Assembly: GCF_000756665.1 (NCBI RefSeq)
Contig: NZ_ARXV01000002.1
Coordinates: forward strand, 341,966 to 405,965
DNA length: 64,000 nucleotides
Direction: 5' to 3'
DNA from: Alcanivorax nanhaiticus
Lineage (GTDB): Bacteria > Pseudomonadota > Gammaproteobacteria > Pseudomonadales > Alcanivoracaceae
The notes beneath the pieces are model-generated. The model did no database searches and had not been told where the DNA came from. It saw only the letters and a list, made by a program, of their open reading frames with translations. Positions 47,843-58,200 of this stretch are shown here, one piece after another. A program made the translations under genes and the position numbers. Numbering within the stretch: the first letter of the stretch is position 1; each line of letters begins with the position of its first letter.

Positions 47843-48877
47843 CTACACCGGAATCACGATAAGCGCACCACCCTCCATTCGCGCTTCAAACGTATCGGCT
47901 TTGGGGTAATCCAGCATCACCCTCGCCAACGGGGGCGAGAGTTCATTGCGTACCCGCCGTGCCATCTCACGGGCACCGAAGCGGGCATCAAGCGGACGGC
48001 AAAGATGACGGCGCGCGCCCTCTCCCAGGCTCAGTAGCGCCTTTCGCTTTTGCAGTCGACGGTTAAGTCGATCCAGCTCGATATCGAGAAGCTGTTCGCT
48101 CAAGTCCTTGGCGAGGGGATTGAAGGTAATAATGTTATCGATACGGTTAAGGAACTCAGGATCAAAGCGTTGATGCAGGGCCTGATCAACCACATCGTGG
48201 ATTTGCTGCCGGGCGTTGCCCCAGCTCCACCAGCGTCGCTGCTGCTGCCGACTCAGTCGGGAAACTTGAGCGGCACCCACATTGCTGGTCATAAAGATCA
48301 GACTATTACGAAAATCAATTTCCCGGTTGCCCGCACTTAATCTCAAGCGCCCCCGTTCAAGCACATTCAACAGGGCCCGCACCACTTCCGGGCTGGCCTT
48401 CTCCAGTTCATCGAACAGCACGATGCCGGGTTTGCTGAAGCTGCCGGTAATGGCATCCACATCGAACAGGGTCTGCCCTTCCTTGCTGCCCACATAGCCA
48501 GGCGGTGCGCCCGTCAGCGAGGCCGCATAGTGCTCCTGGGCCAGGGTACTCATGTCGATGCGGCACACCGCATCCGCACTACCATGAATCGCCTCCGCCA
48601 GCAGTCTGACGGTTTCCGTCTTTCCGACACCGGTAGGCCCGACAAACAGCTGCACGGTTAACGGACGGTCCGCTGCACCGATATCCGCCTTGAGCACCTG
48701 CAGCATGTTGTCGATGCTATCCAGCACATGAGCCTGGCCGACGATGCGCGCCCGCAGGCGAGCCATGACGTCAGCCGGGTCGAACAGGAAACGGCTCTGG
48801 CGACCGGGGTCGACAGACCAGCGCTGCCGATCTGCCACCTCCTTGTTCGTCATCAGCTGCTCATTGATGAAGGGCAT
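47843..48877 (-). CDS. amiB: AmiB: ClpB-like AAA+ ATPase of the amidase operon
   Basis: 344 residues with a single ClpB-type AAA+ module: Walker A GPTGVGKTETVRLL (about 80-93), GAPPGYVGSKEGQTLF, Walker B IVLFDELEKASPEV, sensor 1 LIFMTSNVG, then the ClpB D2-small-like C-terminus. In Pseudomonas aeruginosa amiB follows amiE and encodes a Clp-like protein of this kind; its role is unclear, perhaps assisting amidase assembly. Here too its start overlaps the amiE stop (TGATG). No ClpP-docking or N-domain is visible. Confidence 0.88.
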   Translation of the reverse strand: MPFINEQLMTNKEVADRQRWSVDPGRQSRFLFDPADVMARLRARIVGQAHVLDSIDNMLQVLKADIGAADRPLTVQLFVGPTGVGKTETVRLLAEAIHGSADAVCRIDMSTLAQEHYAASLTGAPPGYVGSKEGQTLFDVDAITGSFSKPGIVLFDELEKASPEVVRALLNVLERGRLRLSAGNREIDFRNSLIFMTSNVGAAQVSRLSRQQQRRWWSWGNARQQIHDVVDQALHQRFDPEFLNRIDNIITFNPLAKDLSEQLLDIELDRLNRRLQKRKALLSLGEGARRHLCRPLDARFGAREMARRVRNELSPPLARVMLDYPKADTFEARMEGGALIVIPV

Positions 48878-49923
48878 CAGCCACCTGCCGTTTTCTCTTT
48901 GCCCTCCACGGGCAACTCACCCACCGGACATTCCGCCACTCCAACAGTAGAACGCGTCATGGCTTCCACATTTTCCTGCGCTTTCTGCGCATCCATCACC
49001 CAGGTGCGATAGAAGTCGAACGGACAATCTGCCACGCCCTTGTCGCCATCACCGGAAGCATGCATACCGGTGTAGCCACGGTGCAGCAGTTTGAACAAGT
49101 GGTTCTGGGATTGATCATTGGCGCGGGCATCGCGGATCTGGCTCACGGACAGTTGTGCATACTGCACACCCATATCCTCTTCGCCACATTCCCCCAGCGT
49201 GCGGCCGTCAAAACCGATCAGCGCGGAGTGGCCGAAGTAGGAGTACACGCCATCAAAACCGGTGGCATTTGCCACCGCCACATAACAGTTATTGGCCCAG
49301 GCCATGGACTTGGCCATCATCACCTGCTGCTCTTTCGCCGGATACATGTAACCCTGGCAACGGACGATCAGCTCGGCACCTTTCATGGCGCAGTCCCGCC
49401 AGATTTCCGGGTAGTTGCCGTCGTCGCAGATGATCAGGCTGATCTTCAGCCCCTTGGGGCCTTCGGTGACATAGGTGGTGTCACCGGGATACCAACCTTC
49501 GATAGGACACCAAGGAATGCACTTGCGGTATTTCTGGACGATCTCGCCTTCATTGTTGATCAACACCAGGGTGTTGTAGGGCGCCTTGGCGGGATGTTCT
49601 TCATGGCGCTCACCGGTGAGGGAAAATACCCCCCAGGTGTTGGCTTCACGGCAGGCCGCCGAAAAGATGGCGGTTTCATCCCCGGGCACCGTGGCGGCGG
49701 TCTCCATCATTTCATCCGGGTCGTACATGATGCCCATGGTGCTGTATTCCGGAAACACCACCAGATCCATGCCCGGCAGCCCTTGCTTCATACCCTTGAT
49801 CATGTCGGCAATCTTGCGGGCGTTGTCGAGCACCTCGGCTTTGCTATGCAGCCTCGGCATCTTGTAGTTAACTACCGCAACACCCACCGTATCGTGACTG
49901 CTGGAAATATCCCCGTGTCGCAT
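48877..49923 (-). CDS. amiE: Aliphatic amidase
   Basis: Nitrilase-superfamily enzyme hydrolysing short aliphatic amides such as acetamide. 348 residues. The triad falls at E59 (VFPEYST), K134 (KYRKCIPW) and C166 ([11 protein letters not shown]), the same numbering as in P. aeruginosa AmiE. GGAGAGAG precedes the ATG. It lies 29 bp after the ABC transporter genes and is translationally coupled to amiB. Confidence 0.97.
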   Translation of the reverse strand: MRHGDISSSHDTVGVAVVNYKMPRLHSKAEVLDNARKIADMIKGMKQGLPGMDLVVFPEYSTMGIMYDPDEMMETAATVPGDETAIFSAACREANTWGVFSLTGERHEEHPAKAPYNTLVLINNEGEIVQKYRKCIPWCPIEGWYPGDTTYVTEGPKGLKISLIICDDGNYPEIWRDCAMKGAELIVRCQGYMYPAKEQQVMMAKSMAWANNCYVAVANATGFDGVYSYFGHSALIGFDGRTLGECGEEDMGVQYAQLSVSQIRDARANDQSQNHLFKLLHRGYTGMHASGDGDKGVADCPFDFYRTWVMDAQKAQENVEAMTRSTVGVAECPVGELPVEGKEKTAGG

Positions 49924-49952
49924 GGTTCTCTCTCCTTTCTACGGTTGAGGAA

Positions 49953-50642
49953 TTACACCGCCAGGTAGGCAGCAATCTTTTCCTGGTTCACATCGTCGCC
50001 GCTTTCTTCGTGGACGATCTTGCCTTTCTCGATCACCAGAATCCGGTCAGCCACATCCATCACGAAACTCAGCACCTGCTCGGATACCACAATGGACAAC
50101 CCGCGCTCGTCACGGATGCGTTTCAGAGTCTTAGCCATGTCCTTGATGATGGAAGGCTGGATCCCTTCGGTGGGCTCATCGAGCAGCAACACCTTGGGCC
50201 GGGTCGCCAGGGCGCGGGCGATGGCCAGCTGCTGTTGCTGGCCACCGGACAGATTACCGCCACGGCGGTTCTGCATTTCCTTCAATACCGGGAACAGTTC
50301 ATACAGATCCTCCGGCACTTTCTTTTCCCCCACTGCCGCCAGGCCGGTTTCAATATTTTCCTTTACCGTCAGGGTCGGAAAGATCATTCGCCCCTGGGGC
50401 ACAAAACCCAGCCCCGCCTTGACCCGCTGAAAACTTTTCAGGGAGGAAAGATCCTGGCCATCCAGCTCGGCTTTGCCGCCGCGCATTTTTTCCATCCCGA
50501 TCAGGGATTTCATCAGCGTGGTCTTGCCCATGCCGTTGCGCCCCACCACCGCCACAATTTCGTTCTCCGCGATGCTCAGATTCATGTCGCTGATGATGGT
50601 GCTCTGGCCGTAAGCCACCTGCAGATTCGATACGTTCAACAT
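49953..50642 (-). CDS. urtE: UrtE/FmdF-type ABC transporter ATP-binding protein
   Basis: 229-residue LivF-like ATPase. Walker A VGRNGMGKTTL (about 33-43), signature LSGGQQQQLAIARAL (about 134-148), Walker B VLLLDEPTEGI. Last ATPase of the five-gene importer that supplies amide or urea. It starts 21 bp after urtD. Confidence 0.92.
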   Translation of the reverse strand: MLNVSNLQVAYGQSTIISDMNLSIAENEIVAVVGRNGMGKTTLMKSLIGMEKMRGGKAELDGQDLSSLKSFQRVKAGLGFVPQGRMIFPTLTVKENIETGLAAVGEKKVPEDLYELFPVLKEMQNRRGGNLSGGQQQQLAIARALATRPKVLLLDEPTEGIQPSIIKDMAKTLKRIRDERGLSIVVSEQVLSFVMDVADRILVIEKGKIVHEESGDDVNQEKIAAYLAV

Positions 50643-50663
50643 ATTCAGTACCTCGCCTAAGCG

Positions 50664-51413
50664 TCAGTGTCCCAGATAGACTTCGATGACTTTCGGATCC
50701 TGTTTGACGTGATCAATGGAACCTTCGGACAACACCTTGCCCTGATGCATCACCGTGACCCGATCGGCGATATCACCGACAAACTGCATGTCATGCTCGA
50801 TCACCAGCACGGTGTGGTTCTCGGTAATCACCCGCAGCAGCTCTGCGGTTTTTTTCCGCTCCGCCACGGACATGCCCGCCACCGGCTCATCCAGCATCAG
50901 CAAGTCCGGCTTCTGGATCAGCAACATGCCAATCTCCAGCCACTGCTTCTGGCCATGGCTGAGCAGCGCCGCTTCCTGATGAAGCATCTCGGTGAGAAAG
51001 ATGGTTTCCGCCACTTCCTCCACCGCCTTGATCACCTCTGCATCGCGTTTGAAAGCCAGTGCACCAATCACTGAGCGACCCGCGGGATAGGAGACTTCCA
51101 GGTTTTCAAACACGGTGAGATCTTCATAGATCGACGGGTTCTGAAACTTTCGCCCGACCCCGGCACGGACAATGCCGTGCTCGCTCATCTTGGTCAGCTC
51201 CTTGCCCTGAAACTTGATGGAGCCTTCAGTAGCCTTGGTCTTGCCGCAGATCAGATCCAGTACCGTGGTCTTGCCGGCACCGTTAGGGCCGATGATGACG
51301 CGGATCTCTTTCGGCTCCAGATACAGCGACAGATCGTTGACCGCCTTGAAACCATCGAAGGACACCGTCAGGCCTTCTACGGCCAGAATGAAATCTTGTT
51401 TACTCGGGCTCAT
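50664..51413 (-). CDS. urtD: UrtD/LivG-like ABC transporter ATP-binding protein
   Basis: 249 residues from the ATG at 51413; the frame extends upstream inside urtC but the conserved start is ILAVEGLTVSFDGFKAVNDL. Walker A IGPNGAGKTTVLDLI (about 39-53), signature-like LLSHGQKQWLEIGMLL (H in place of S-G, as usual in UrtD), Walker B LLMLDEPVAGM. Overlaps the urtC stop by four bases (ATGA). Confidence 0.92.
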   Translation of the reverse strand: MSPSKQDFILAVEGLTVSFDGFKAVNDLSLYLEPKEIRVIIGPNGAGKTTVLDLICGKTKATEGSIKFQGKELTKMSEHGIVRAGVGRKFQNPSIYEDLTVFENLEVSYPAGRSVIGALAFKRDAEVIKAVEEVAETIFLTEMLHQEAALLSHGQKQWLEIGMLLIQKPDLLMLDEPVAGMSVAERKKTAELLRVITENHTVLVIEHDMQFVGDIADRVTVMHQGKVLSEGSIDHVKQDPKVIEVYLGH

Positions 51414-52552
51414 TTCGCTTCCTCCACAGGCAAGGTTGGTGCGGTGCTGGCACTGCGACGCAGCATTGCCGGCAGCTTGCTTTCCAGCGGCATCACATAG
51501 CGGCGATAGAGACCCGCCAGACCATCCGGGAAAGCCAGCACCACGGCGATGAACAACACGCCCAGGCCGTACAGCCACAGTTCCGGGAAGGATTCAGAGA
51601 AGAAGGTCTTGGCGGCATTCACGATCAGCGCACCGTAGATGGCACCCAGCAAGGAGTTCCGGCCACCCACCGCACACAGGATCACCATCTCGATGGAAGG
51701 CACGATGCCCACGAACGAGGGAGACATGAAGCCCACCTGCAGGGTGAACATGGCACCACCGATACCGGCAAACATGGCCGCCAGGCAGAACACGAAGATC
51801 TTGAAGGACGCCACGTCATAACCGGAGAAACGCACCCGGTCTTCCTGGTCACGCATGGCCAGCAGAATGCGGCCGAGCTTGCTGCGCATTACCCAGGCGC
51901 CCACGATCAGGCAGACAAACAACATGCCCACACAGACAAAGTACAACAGGGTCTTGGCTTCATCGGTACGGATATCCCAGCCCATCAGGGTACGCAGATC
52001 GGTAATCCCGTTAACGCCCCCGGTGAAGCCCTGCTGACCGATGATCAGGATGGTCAGGATGGCAGCAATAGCCTGGGTGATAATGGCAAAGTACACGCCA
52101 CCCACTCGACGCTTGAACATGGCCACCGCGATGATGAAGGCCAACAAGGCCGGCACCGCCAGCACCGCAATCAGGGTGAAGGAGAAGCTGTGGAAGGGTT
52201 CCCAGAACCAAGGCAGCGCGGTGAGCTGGTTCCAGTCCATGAAGTCAGGGATCCCCGGCGTAGACTGAATGGCGGTGTTCTCCGGACTGGACGCTTCCAG
52301 CTTGAGGAACATGGCCATGCAGTAACCACCCAGACCAAAGAAGATCCCCTGCCCCAGACTGAGGATGCCACTGCGCCCCCAGCACAACACCAGCCCCAGC
52401 GCCGCGAAGGCATAGGTCAGGTATTTGCCGACCATGTTGAGGCGGAAGGAATCCAGCGCCAGCGGGAAGACCACCACCAGCAGCAAGGCCAGCAGCAGAT
52501 AGTAGATGCCCTCGCGGGACTTCAACCATTCGAAGAAAAGATTCGCTTTCAT
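51410..52552 (-). CDS. urtC: UrtC/LivM-like ABC transporter permease
   Basis: 380 residues with about ten hydrophobic segments. Permease features: LGLVLCWGRSGILSLGQGIF (about 52-71) and FVGIVPSIEMVILCAVGGRN (about 277-296). Forms the membrane channel with UrtB. It begins nine bases after the urtB stop. Confidence 0.92.
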   Translation of the reverse strand: MKANLFFEWLKSREGIYYLLLALLLVVVFPLALDSFRLNMVGKYLTYAFAALGLVLCWGRSGILSLGQGIFFGLGGYCMAMFLKLEASSPENTAIQSTPGIPDFMDWNQLTALPWFWEPFHSFSFTLIAVLAVPALLAFIIAVAMFKRRVGGVYFAIITQAIAAILTILIIGQQGFTGGVNGITDLRTLMGWDIRTDEAKTLLYFVCVGMLFVCLIVGAWVMRSKLGRILLAMRDQEDRVRFSGYDVASFKIFVFCLAAMFAGIGGAMFTLQVGFMSPSFVGIVPSIEMVILCAVGGRNSLLGAIYGALIVNAAKTFFSESFPELWLYGLGVLFIAVVLAFPDGLAGLYRRYVMPLESKLPAMLRRSASTAPTLPVEEAK

Positions 52553-52561
52553 GGCAGCCTC

Positions 52562-53488
52562 CTAGCGACGCACTTTCAGGGCAAACAGGCCTTGCGGGCG
52601 CAGCATCAGAATGCCGACCACAAACAGCAGGGTCAGAACCTTGGCCATGGAACCACTCAGGAAGAACTCCATGGTGGACTGGGCCTGGGAAATGGTGAAG
52701 GCAGAGGCAATGGTGCCGAGCAGACTCTGGGCGCCACCGAACACCACCACCAGGAAGGTATCCACGATATACAGCTGTCCGGAAGTCGGACCGGTGGAAC
52801 CGATCATGGTGAAAGCACTGCCTGCCACGCCGGCAATACCGCAACCCAGCGCAAAGGTGACCCGGTCAACCCGGCCACTGTCGATACCCACCGCTTCGGC
52901 CATGGGACGGTTTTGCACGACGGCGCGGACCTGACGGCCCCAACCGGAACGGAACATCAACAGGTAAACGGCGAAGGCGATCAGCAGCGACAACACCATC
53001 ACGAACAGACCATTGATGGGAATTTCCACCAGGTCGGTCACGGCAATGGAGCCCATCATCCAGTCCGGCAGGCTGACACCCACTTCACGGGCACCAAACA
53101 CACTGCGGTAGGTCTGTTGCAGAATCAGGCTCAGGCCCCAGGTGGCCAGCAAGGTATCCAGCGGCCGATGATAGAGATGCCGTATCATCAACCATTCCAC
53201 CAATGCCCCCAGTGCAAAGGTGACAACAAAGGCCAGGATCATGGCCACAAAGAAATAACCCCCGTATAAACCGGGCATGACACTTTCAAACACCTGGGCA
53301 GTCAGATACGTGGTGTAGGCACCCAGAATCATGAACTCACCATGGGCCATGTTGATCACGCCCATTTGCCCAAAAATAATCGCCAGCCCCAGCGCCATCA
53401 GTACGAAGATGGAAAACAGCGACAGGCCGGCAAACCCCTGCATGGCGAAGATGGACATCAGCTCCGGCATGGAATAGTCAGCGAACAT
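52562..53488 (-). CDS. urtB: UrtB/LivH-like ABC transporter permease
   Basis: 308 residues from the ATG at 53488 (GGGAG eight bases upstream). LivH-type helices throughout, with ALGLAIIFGQMGVINMAHGE (about 31-50) as hallmark. Many cyanobacterial and proteobacterial UrtB proteins carry a long N-terminal periplasmic domain; this short form lacks it, as in the FmdE type. A hairpin separates it from urtA. Confidence 0.92.
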   Translation of the reverse strand: MFADYSMPELMSIFAMQGFAGLSLFSIFVLMALGLAIIFGQMGVINMAHGEFMILGAYTTYLTAQVFESVMPGLYGGYFFVAMILAFVVTFALGALVEWLMIRHLYHRPLDTLLATWGLSLILQQTYRSVFGAREVGVSLPDWMMGSIAVTDLVEIPINGLFVMVLSLLIAFAVYLLMFRSGWGRQVRAVVQNRPMAEAVGIDSGRVDRVTFALGCGIAGVAGSAFTMIGSTGPTSGQLYIVDTFLVVVFGGAQSLLGTIASAFTISQAQSTMEFFLSGSMAKVLTLLFVVGILMLRPQGLFALKVRR

Positions 53489-53567
53489 GGCAGGTACTCC
53501 CAAACAGTGATTGGCTTACTGCGATCAGGAAAGTCGGCAAGACAGAAAAGAATTCGTTGAAGGAAAA

Positions 53568-53596
53568 GCCGGTGCCCTATCAAGCTGGGCACCGGT
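53568..53596 (-). terminator. Hairpin between urtA and urtB
   Basis: GCCGGTGCCC (53568-53577) pairs with GGGCACCGGT (53587-53596), one G-U pair, nine-base loop; a TTTTCC tail follows on the minus strand. Such attenuators commonly follow a substrate-binding protein gene to keep its transcript in excess. Confidence 0.65.
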
Positions 53597-53608
53597 TAAC
53601 GCAAGTGC

Positions 53609-54865
53609 TTACTGGTAGCCTTCCGGGAACGGGTCCGGTTCCATCAGCTCTTCGGTTTCGTAGATCACCTTGTACTGACCATCGGTCTGAGCCTGGCCAA
53701 TACGCGCCTTGGACCACAGGTGATGGTTCTCGTGGATGCGCACATAGCCCTCAGGCGCAGTGGTCAGCTCGATGCCGGGAGAAGCGGCCTGGACTTTTTC
53801 GATATCGAAAGAGCCGGCTTTTTCTACCGCAGCCTTCCACAGCCAGGGGCCGAGATAGGCAGCCTGGGTCACGTCACCAATCACGATGTCATCGCCCCAG
53901 CGTTCCTTGAACGCTTTCACGAAGGCTTCGTTGTTGGAGTTGGTCAGGCTCTGGAAGTACTTCATGGAAGCGTAGGCACCTTCCACGTTCTCACCGCCAA
54001 TACCTAGGATTTCATCCTCGGTCACGGAGATGGTCATCAGCAGTGGCTTCTCTTTGGTGAGATCCACACCCGCCGCTTTCATCTGCTTGTAGAAGGCCAC
54101 GTTGGAACCACCCACTACAGAAGCAAAGATCACATCAGGCTTCTTCAGCTTGATCTTGTTGATCACGGAGTTGAACTGGGTGTGCCCCAGCGGGTAGTAC
54201 TCTTCGCCCACCACTTTCAGACCCAGCTTGTCGATGTGCTTGCGGGCAATCTTGTTGGAGGTACGCGGCCAGATGTAGTCAGAGCCGAGCAGGTAGAAGG
54301 TCTTGGCGCCCTTCTCCTTGGCCAGCCAGTCGATGCTCGCCAGAATCTGCTGGGTCGCTTCCTGACCGGTGTAGATCACATTGGGAGACTGCTCAAGGCC
54401 CTCATAGAAGGTCGGGTAATAGAGCATGCCGTTGTACTGCTCAAACACCGGCAGTACCGCCTTACGGGAAGCGGAGGTCCAGCAACCGAATACTGCGGCC
54501 ACCTTGTCGTTCACCAGCAGCTTGCGGGATTTCTCGGCGAAGGTAGGCCAGTCACTGGCACCATCTTCCTGGATGTACTCGATCTGGCGACCGAGCACAC
54601 CGCCAGAAGCATTGATCTGCTCGATGGCCAGCTTCTCGGCCTGTACCGAACCGGTCTCACTGATGGCCATGGTGCCGGTGATGGAGTGCAGGATGCCCAC
54701 CTTCACGGTGTCATCGGTGACCGCCAGCCCGGTGGTGTTGACCTCACTTGCCAGCGCATTGCTGGACAAGGCGAACAGCGCCGGCAGGGCCATCAAGCCC
54801 CCCAGCAGGTGCCGGCGCGTCCAGGACGACCGGCGGGGGGGCGTTTGGGGTTTGCTCAATTTCAT
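53609..54865 (-). CDS. urtA: UrtA/FmdD-type amide or urea substrate-binding protein
   Basis: 418 residues. Possible Tat-like signal (SSWTRRHLLGGLMALPALF, cleaved after ALAS), then a LivJ-type binding protein: VKVGILHSITGTMAISETG (about 55-73), AAVFGCWTSASRKAVLPVFE and YYPLGHTQFNSVINKIK. The fold is shared by urea (UrtA), formamide/acetamide (FmdD) and the AmiC sensor; amidase neighbours favour short amides. The start-codon region is tandemly duplicated (37 bp), see 54844-54911. Confidence 0.92.
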   Translation of the reverse strand: MKLSKPQTPPRRSSWTRRHLLGGLMALPALFALSSNALASEVNTTGLAVTDDTVKVGILHSITGTMAISETGSVQAEKLAIEQINASGGVLGRQIEYIQEDGASDWPTFAEKSRKLLVNDKVAAVFGCWTSASRKAVLPVFEQYNGMLYYPTFYEGLEQSPNVIYTGQEATQQILASIDWLAKEKGAKTFYLLGSDYIWPRTSNKIARKHIDKLGLKVVGEEYYPLGHTQFNSVINKIKLKKPDVIFASVVGGSNVAFYKQMKAAGVDLTKEKPLLMTISVTEDEILGIGGENVEGAYASMKYFQSLTNSNNEAFVKAFKERWGDDIVIGDVTQAAYLGPWLWKAAVEKAGSFDIEKVQAASPGIELTTAPEGYVRIHENHHLWSKARIGQAQTDGQYKVIYETEELMEPDPFPEGYQ

Positions 54866-54911
54866 GGTTTACCGTGGACGTTTGGGTTTTGCTCAATTTC
54901 ATGGTTTACCC
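54844..54911 (-). repeat. 37-bp tandem duplication of the urtA start region
   Basis: GTTTGGGGTTTGCTCAATTT at 54844 recurs with one change at 54881, each followed by CATGGTTTACC. On the minus strand this gives two copies of ATGAAATTGAGCAAA. The strong GAGGGG ribosome site precedes only the upstream copy (ATG at 54902), which is out of frame with UrtA; the true start at 54865 has only a weak site. The rest of the 340-bp gap to 55205 holds the 55009 palindrome and no other motif I can name. Confidence 0.85.
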
Positions 54912-55008
54912 CTCATCAGCGAAATTCACGGGAAGCACGATGTGTCCCTCGCCAACGAGTATGTGAATCTGCCCCTTTTCCTCCCATTCGGTGATTGCGC
55001 CATCGCAC

Positions 55009-55024
55009 TACGTCATTTGACGCA
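55009..55024. promoter_or_regulatory. 7-2-7 palindrome before urtA and the sensor kinase
   Basis: TACGTCA-TT-TGACGCA, one base from perfect symmetry. It matches 47736-47751 at 15 of 16 positions, with CCATTCG at the same 18-bp distance (54984-54990). It lies between divergent urtA and the kinase gene and could serve both. Confidence 0.7.
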
Positions 55025-55205
55025 TACCCGCCCATTGCAAAGCCTCTTACCCTGATGCGCGTATACAGGCGGGCACGATATATGCATTACAAAACAGAGA
55101 TGAACAAAGTTCATATTCTTCAGGGACTTGCCGGGCAAGGTCGCCCGGATGATATTCCCCACGGCATCCGCGACAGGGATTTCCGCTGCCGACAACGGTA
55201 CTGAC

Positions 55206-58200
55206 ATGGCCATAGAGCAGCGCATATTCCGGGTACGCAGAAGCTATAACCAGTGGGTTGCCAACCAGACCCTGGAAGACTTCGCCCTGCGCTTCACCGG
55301 CAAGGGTGCACGACGCTGGTCTGCCGGTCGGGTAGCGGGCACTGCCGTCGGTGCAGTGACCTTTCTGGCACTGGAAGCCATCGGCGGAGCCATTACTCTG
55401 AACTATGGCTTCACCAATGCGGTCGCCGCCTGTGTGGCTGTGATGGCGGTCATTTTTCTGCTCGGTCTGCCGGTGAGTTACTACGCTGCCCGCTATGGTG
55501 TGGATATCGATCTCCTCACCCGCGGAGCAGGGTTCGGCTATCTCGGCTCCACTCTCACCTCACTGATCTATGCCTCGTTCACCTTCATTTTCTTCGCGCT
55601 GGAAGCTGCCATCATGGCCATGGCACTGGAAATCCTGTTCGGAATACCGCCCACCATCGGCTATCTGGTCAGCTCTCTGGTGGCCATTCCCCTGGTGATC
55701 CATGGCATTACCACCCTCACCCGCTTCCAGCTGTGGACCCAGCCGGTATGGGTGTTTCTTCAGTTGCTTCCCTTTGTCTTCATTCTGCTGCAAGACCCTT
55801 CCACCCTGCCCCGCTGGGCCTCCTTCGAGGGACTCAACAACAAGACCGGTGATTTCAACCTGATCATGTTTGGTGCCGGGGCCACGGTGCTGTTCTCGCT
55901 GGTAGCGCAGATTGGCGAACAAGTGGACTTCCTGCGCTTCATGCCCGAAGCGAATAAAGGCAAACGGTTCCGGTGGTGGCTGGCACTGTTGTGCGGCGGC
56001 CCGGGGTGGACCGTCATTGGCGCCCTGAAAGTGCTGGCCGGTTCATTCCTCGCGGTGTTGGCGTTCTACCATGGCCTGCCCCTGGAGCAGGCCCAGGAAC
56101 CCATGCACATGTACCTGGTGGCCTTTAGTCACATCACCACCAACCCCACCATGCTGCTGGCACTGGCGGGGGTCTTCGTGATCCTGTCGCAGCTCAAGAT
56201 CAACGTGACCAACGCCTATGCCGGCTCTATTGCCTGGTCCAACTTCTTCTCCCGGCTCACCCACAGCCACCCCGGGCGGGTGGTCTGGCTGGTGTTCAAT
56301 GTGGTGATCGCCCTGGTGCTGATGGAGATCGGCATCTACCGGGCCTTCGAATCCATTCTCGGCAGTTATGCCATGGTGGCCGTGGGCTGGATGGGTGCAT
56401 TGGTGGCGGATCTGGTGATCAACAAGCCGCTGGGGTTGAGCCCGAAACACATCGAATTCAAGCGCGCCTACCTCTATGACCTGAACCCGGTTGGCTTTGG
56501 CTCCATGCTGATTGCCACTGGTATTGGCCTCAGTGCCATGACCGGCCTGTGGGGAGAAACGGTGCATGCCCTTGCCTCGTTCATCGCGCTGGCCAGCACC
56601 TTCATTACCACCCCCTTGCTGGCAATACTGACGCGCAGTCGCTACTACATTGCCCGCACGCCGGATTCCACCCGGGAGCTGGAAGGCCACGCCTGCTGTA
56701 TTTGCGAACACACCTTCGACCGCGAAGACATGGCCTTCTGCCCCGCCTACAACGGTCCGATCTGTTCGCTGTGCTGTTCACTGGATGCGCGCTGCAATGA
56801 CAGCTGTAAAACCAATGCACGCGTTTCAGAGCAGATGATGGTGTGGGTGGGCGGCTTCCTGCCCACTCCACTCATCAATCAGCTGCGCTCACGGCTAGGC
56901 CATTTCCTGGGACTGCTGATGACCATCACCCTCATCATGAGCGGCTTCCTCGCACTGGTTTACTACCAGATCCCGGTCAGCGATCACCTTGTTCAGACCC
57001 TCATGGCCGATACCCTGACCAAGGTATTCGCCATATTGATCATTATTAGCGGTGTGATTGCCTGGTTGTTTGTACTGGCTCATGAAAGCCGTGTGGTCGC
57101 CCAGGAAGAAAGTCGCCGCCAAACCCGCATGCTGATGGAAGAGATCAAGGCCCACGAAAAGACCGACCGGGAACTGCAAAAAGCCAAGGAACTGGCGGAA
57201 GCCGCCAACCAGGCGAAGAGCCGTTATCTCACCGGCCTCAGCCACGAGCTGCGCTCACCACTCAATGCCGCCTTCGGTTATGCCCAGCTGCTGGAGCAAG
57301 ACCCGACCATTCCGGAGAACCGGCGCGATGCTATCGGGGCAATACGCCGCAGCACTGAGCATCTGTCGGATCTGATTGAAGGACTGCTGGAAATCTCCAA
57401 AATCGAAGCCGGACGCCTTGAGCTGTATCGCAATCAGGTGTGTGTGCCTGAGCTGATTGATGAACTGGTCACCATGTTCCAGCTGCAGGCCGCAGACAAA
57501 GGCATCGGATTCGAATTCCGCAGCAAGACCCCCATCCCCAACTGGGTCACCACCGATGAAAAACGACTGCGCCAGATTCTCATCAACCTGCTCTCCAACG
57601 CCATCAAGTTTACCCGCGAAGGCCAGGTCATTCTTACCTTCCGCTATCGCAACCAGGTCGCGGAATTCAGTATTGCAGATACCGGCGTGGGCATTGATGA
57701 GGAAGATCTGCAACGCATCTTCCGGCCGTTCGAACGGGTAAGGAAGCCCGGCATTCCCAGTGTCCATGGCACAGGACTCGGACTCACCATTACCAAGTTG
57801 CTGGCCGACATCATGGGAGGCGACATCCAGGTCAGCAGCACGCCTGGCCTGGGCAGCGAGTTCCGCCTGTCGGTGATGCTATCGCGCCTTACCGGCCCCG
57901 ATCCTGTTCATCATGAACGTACCCCGGTGATTGGCTATACCGGCGAACGCAAGAGCCTGCTGGTCATCGATGACGACCCCTCCCATCGCGGCCTGATCAG
58001 TGACCTGCTGACGCCGCTGGGATTCATCATCAATGAAGCTCCGGATGGGGAAACCGGCATGCAGATGGCGCGGCATATCTATCCCGATCTGATCCTGATG
58101 GATATTTCCATGCCGGGAATGAACGGCTGGGAAACCGCTCAGCATATTCGCCGCCAGGGATACCGGGGGCCGGTCGTCATGCTCTCAGGCAACGCCAGGG

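Noticed and set aside
47843..48877. Stand-alone ClpB disaggregase
   Set aside because: Only one AAA+ module is present, with no N-domain or middle coiled coil; overlap with amiE fits AmiB instead.
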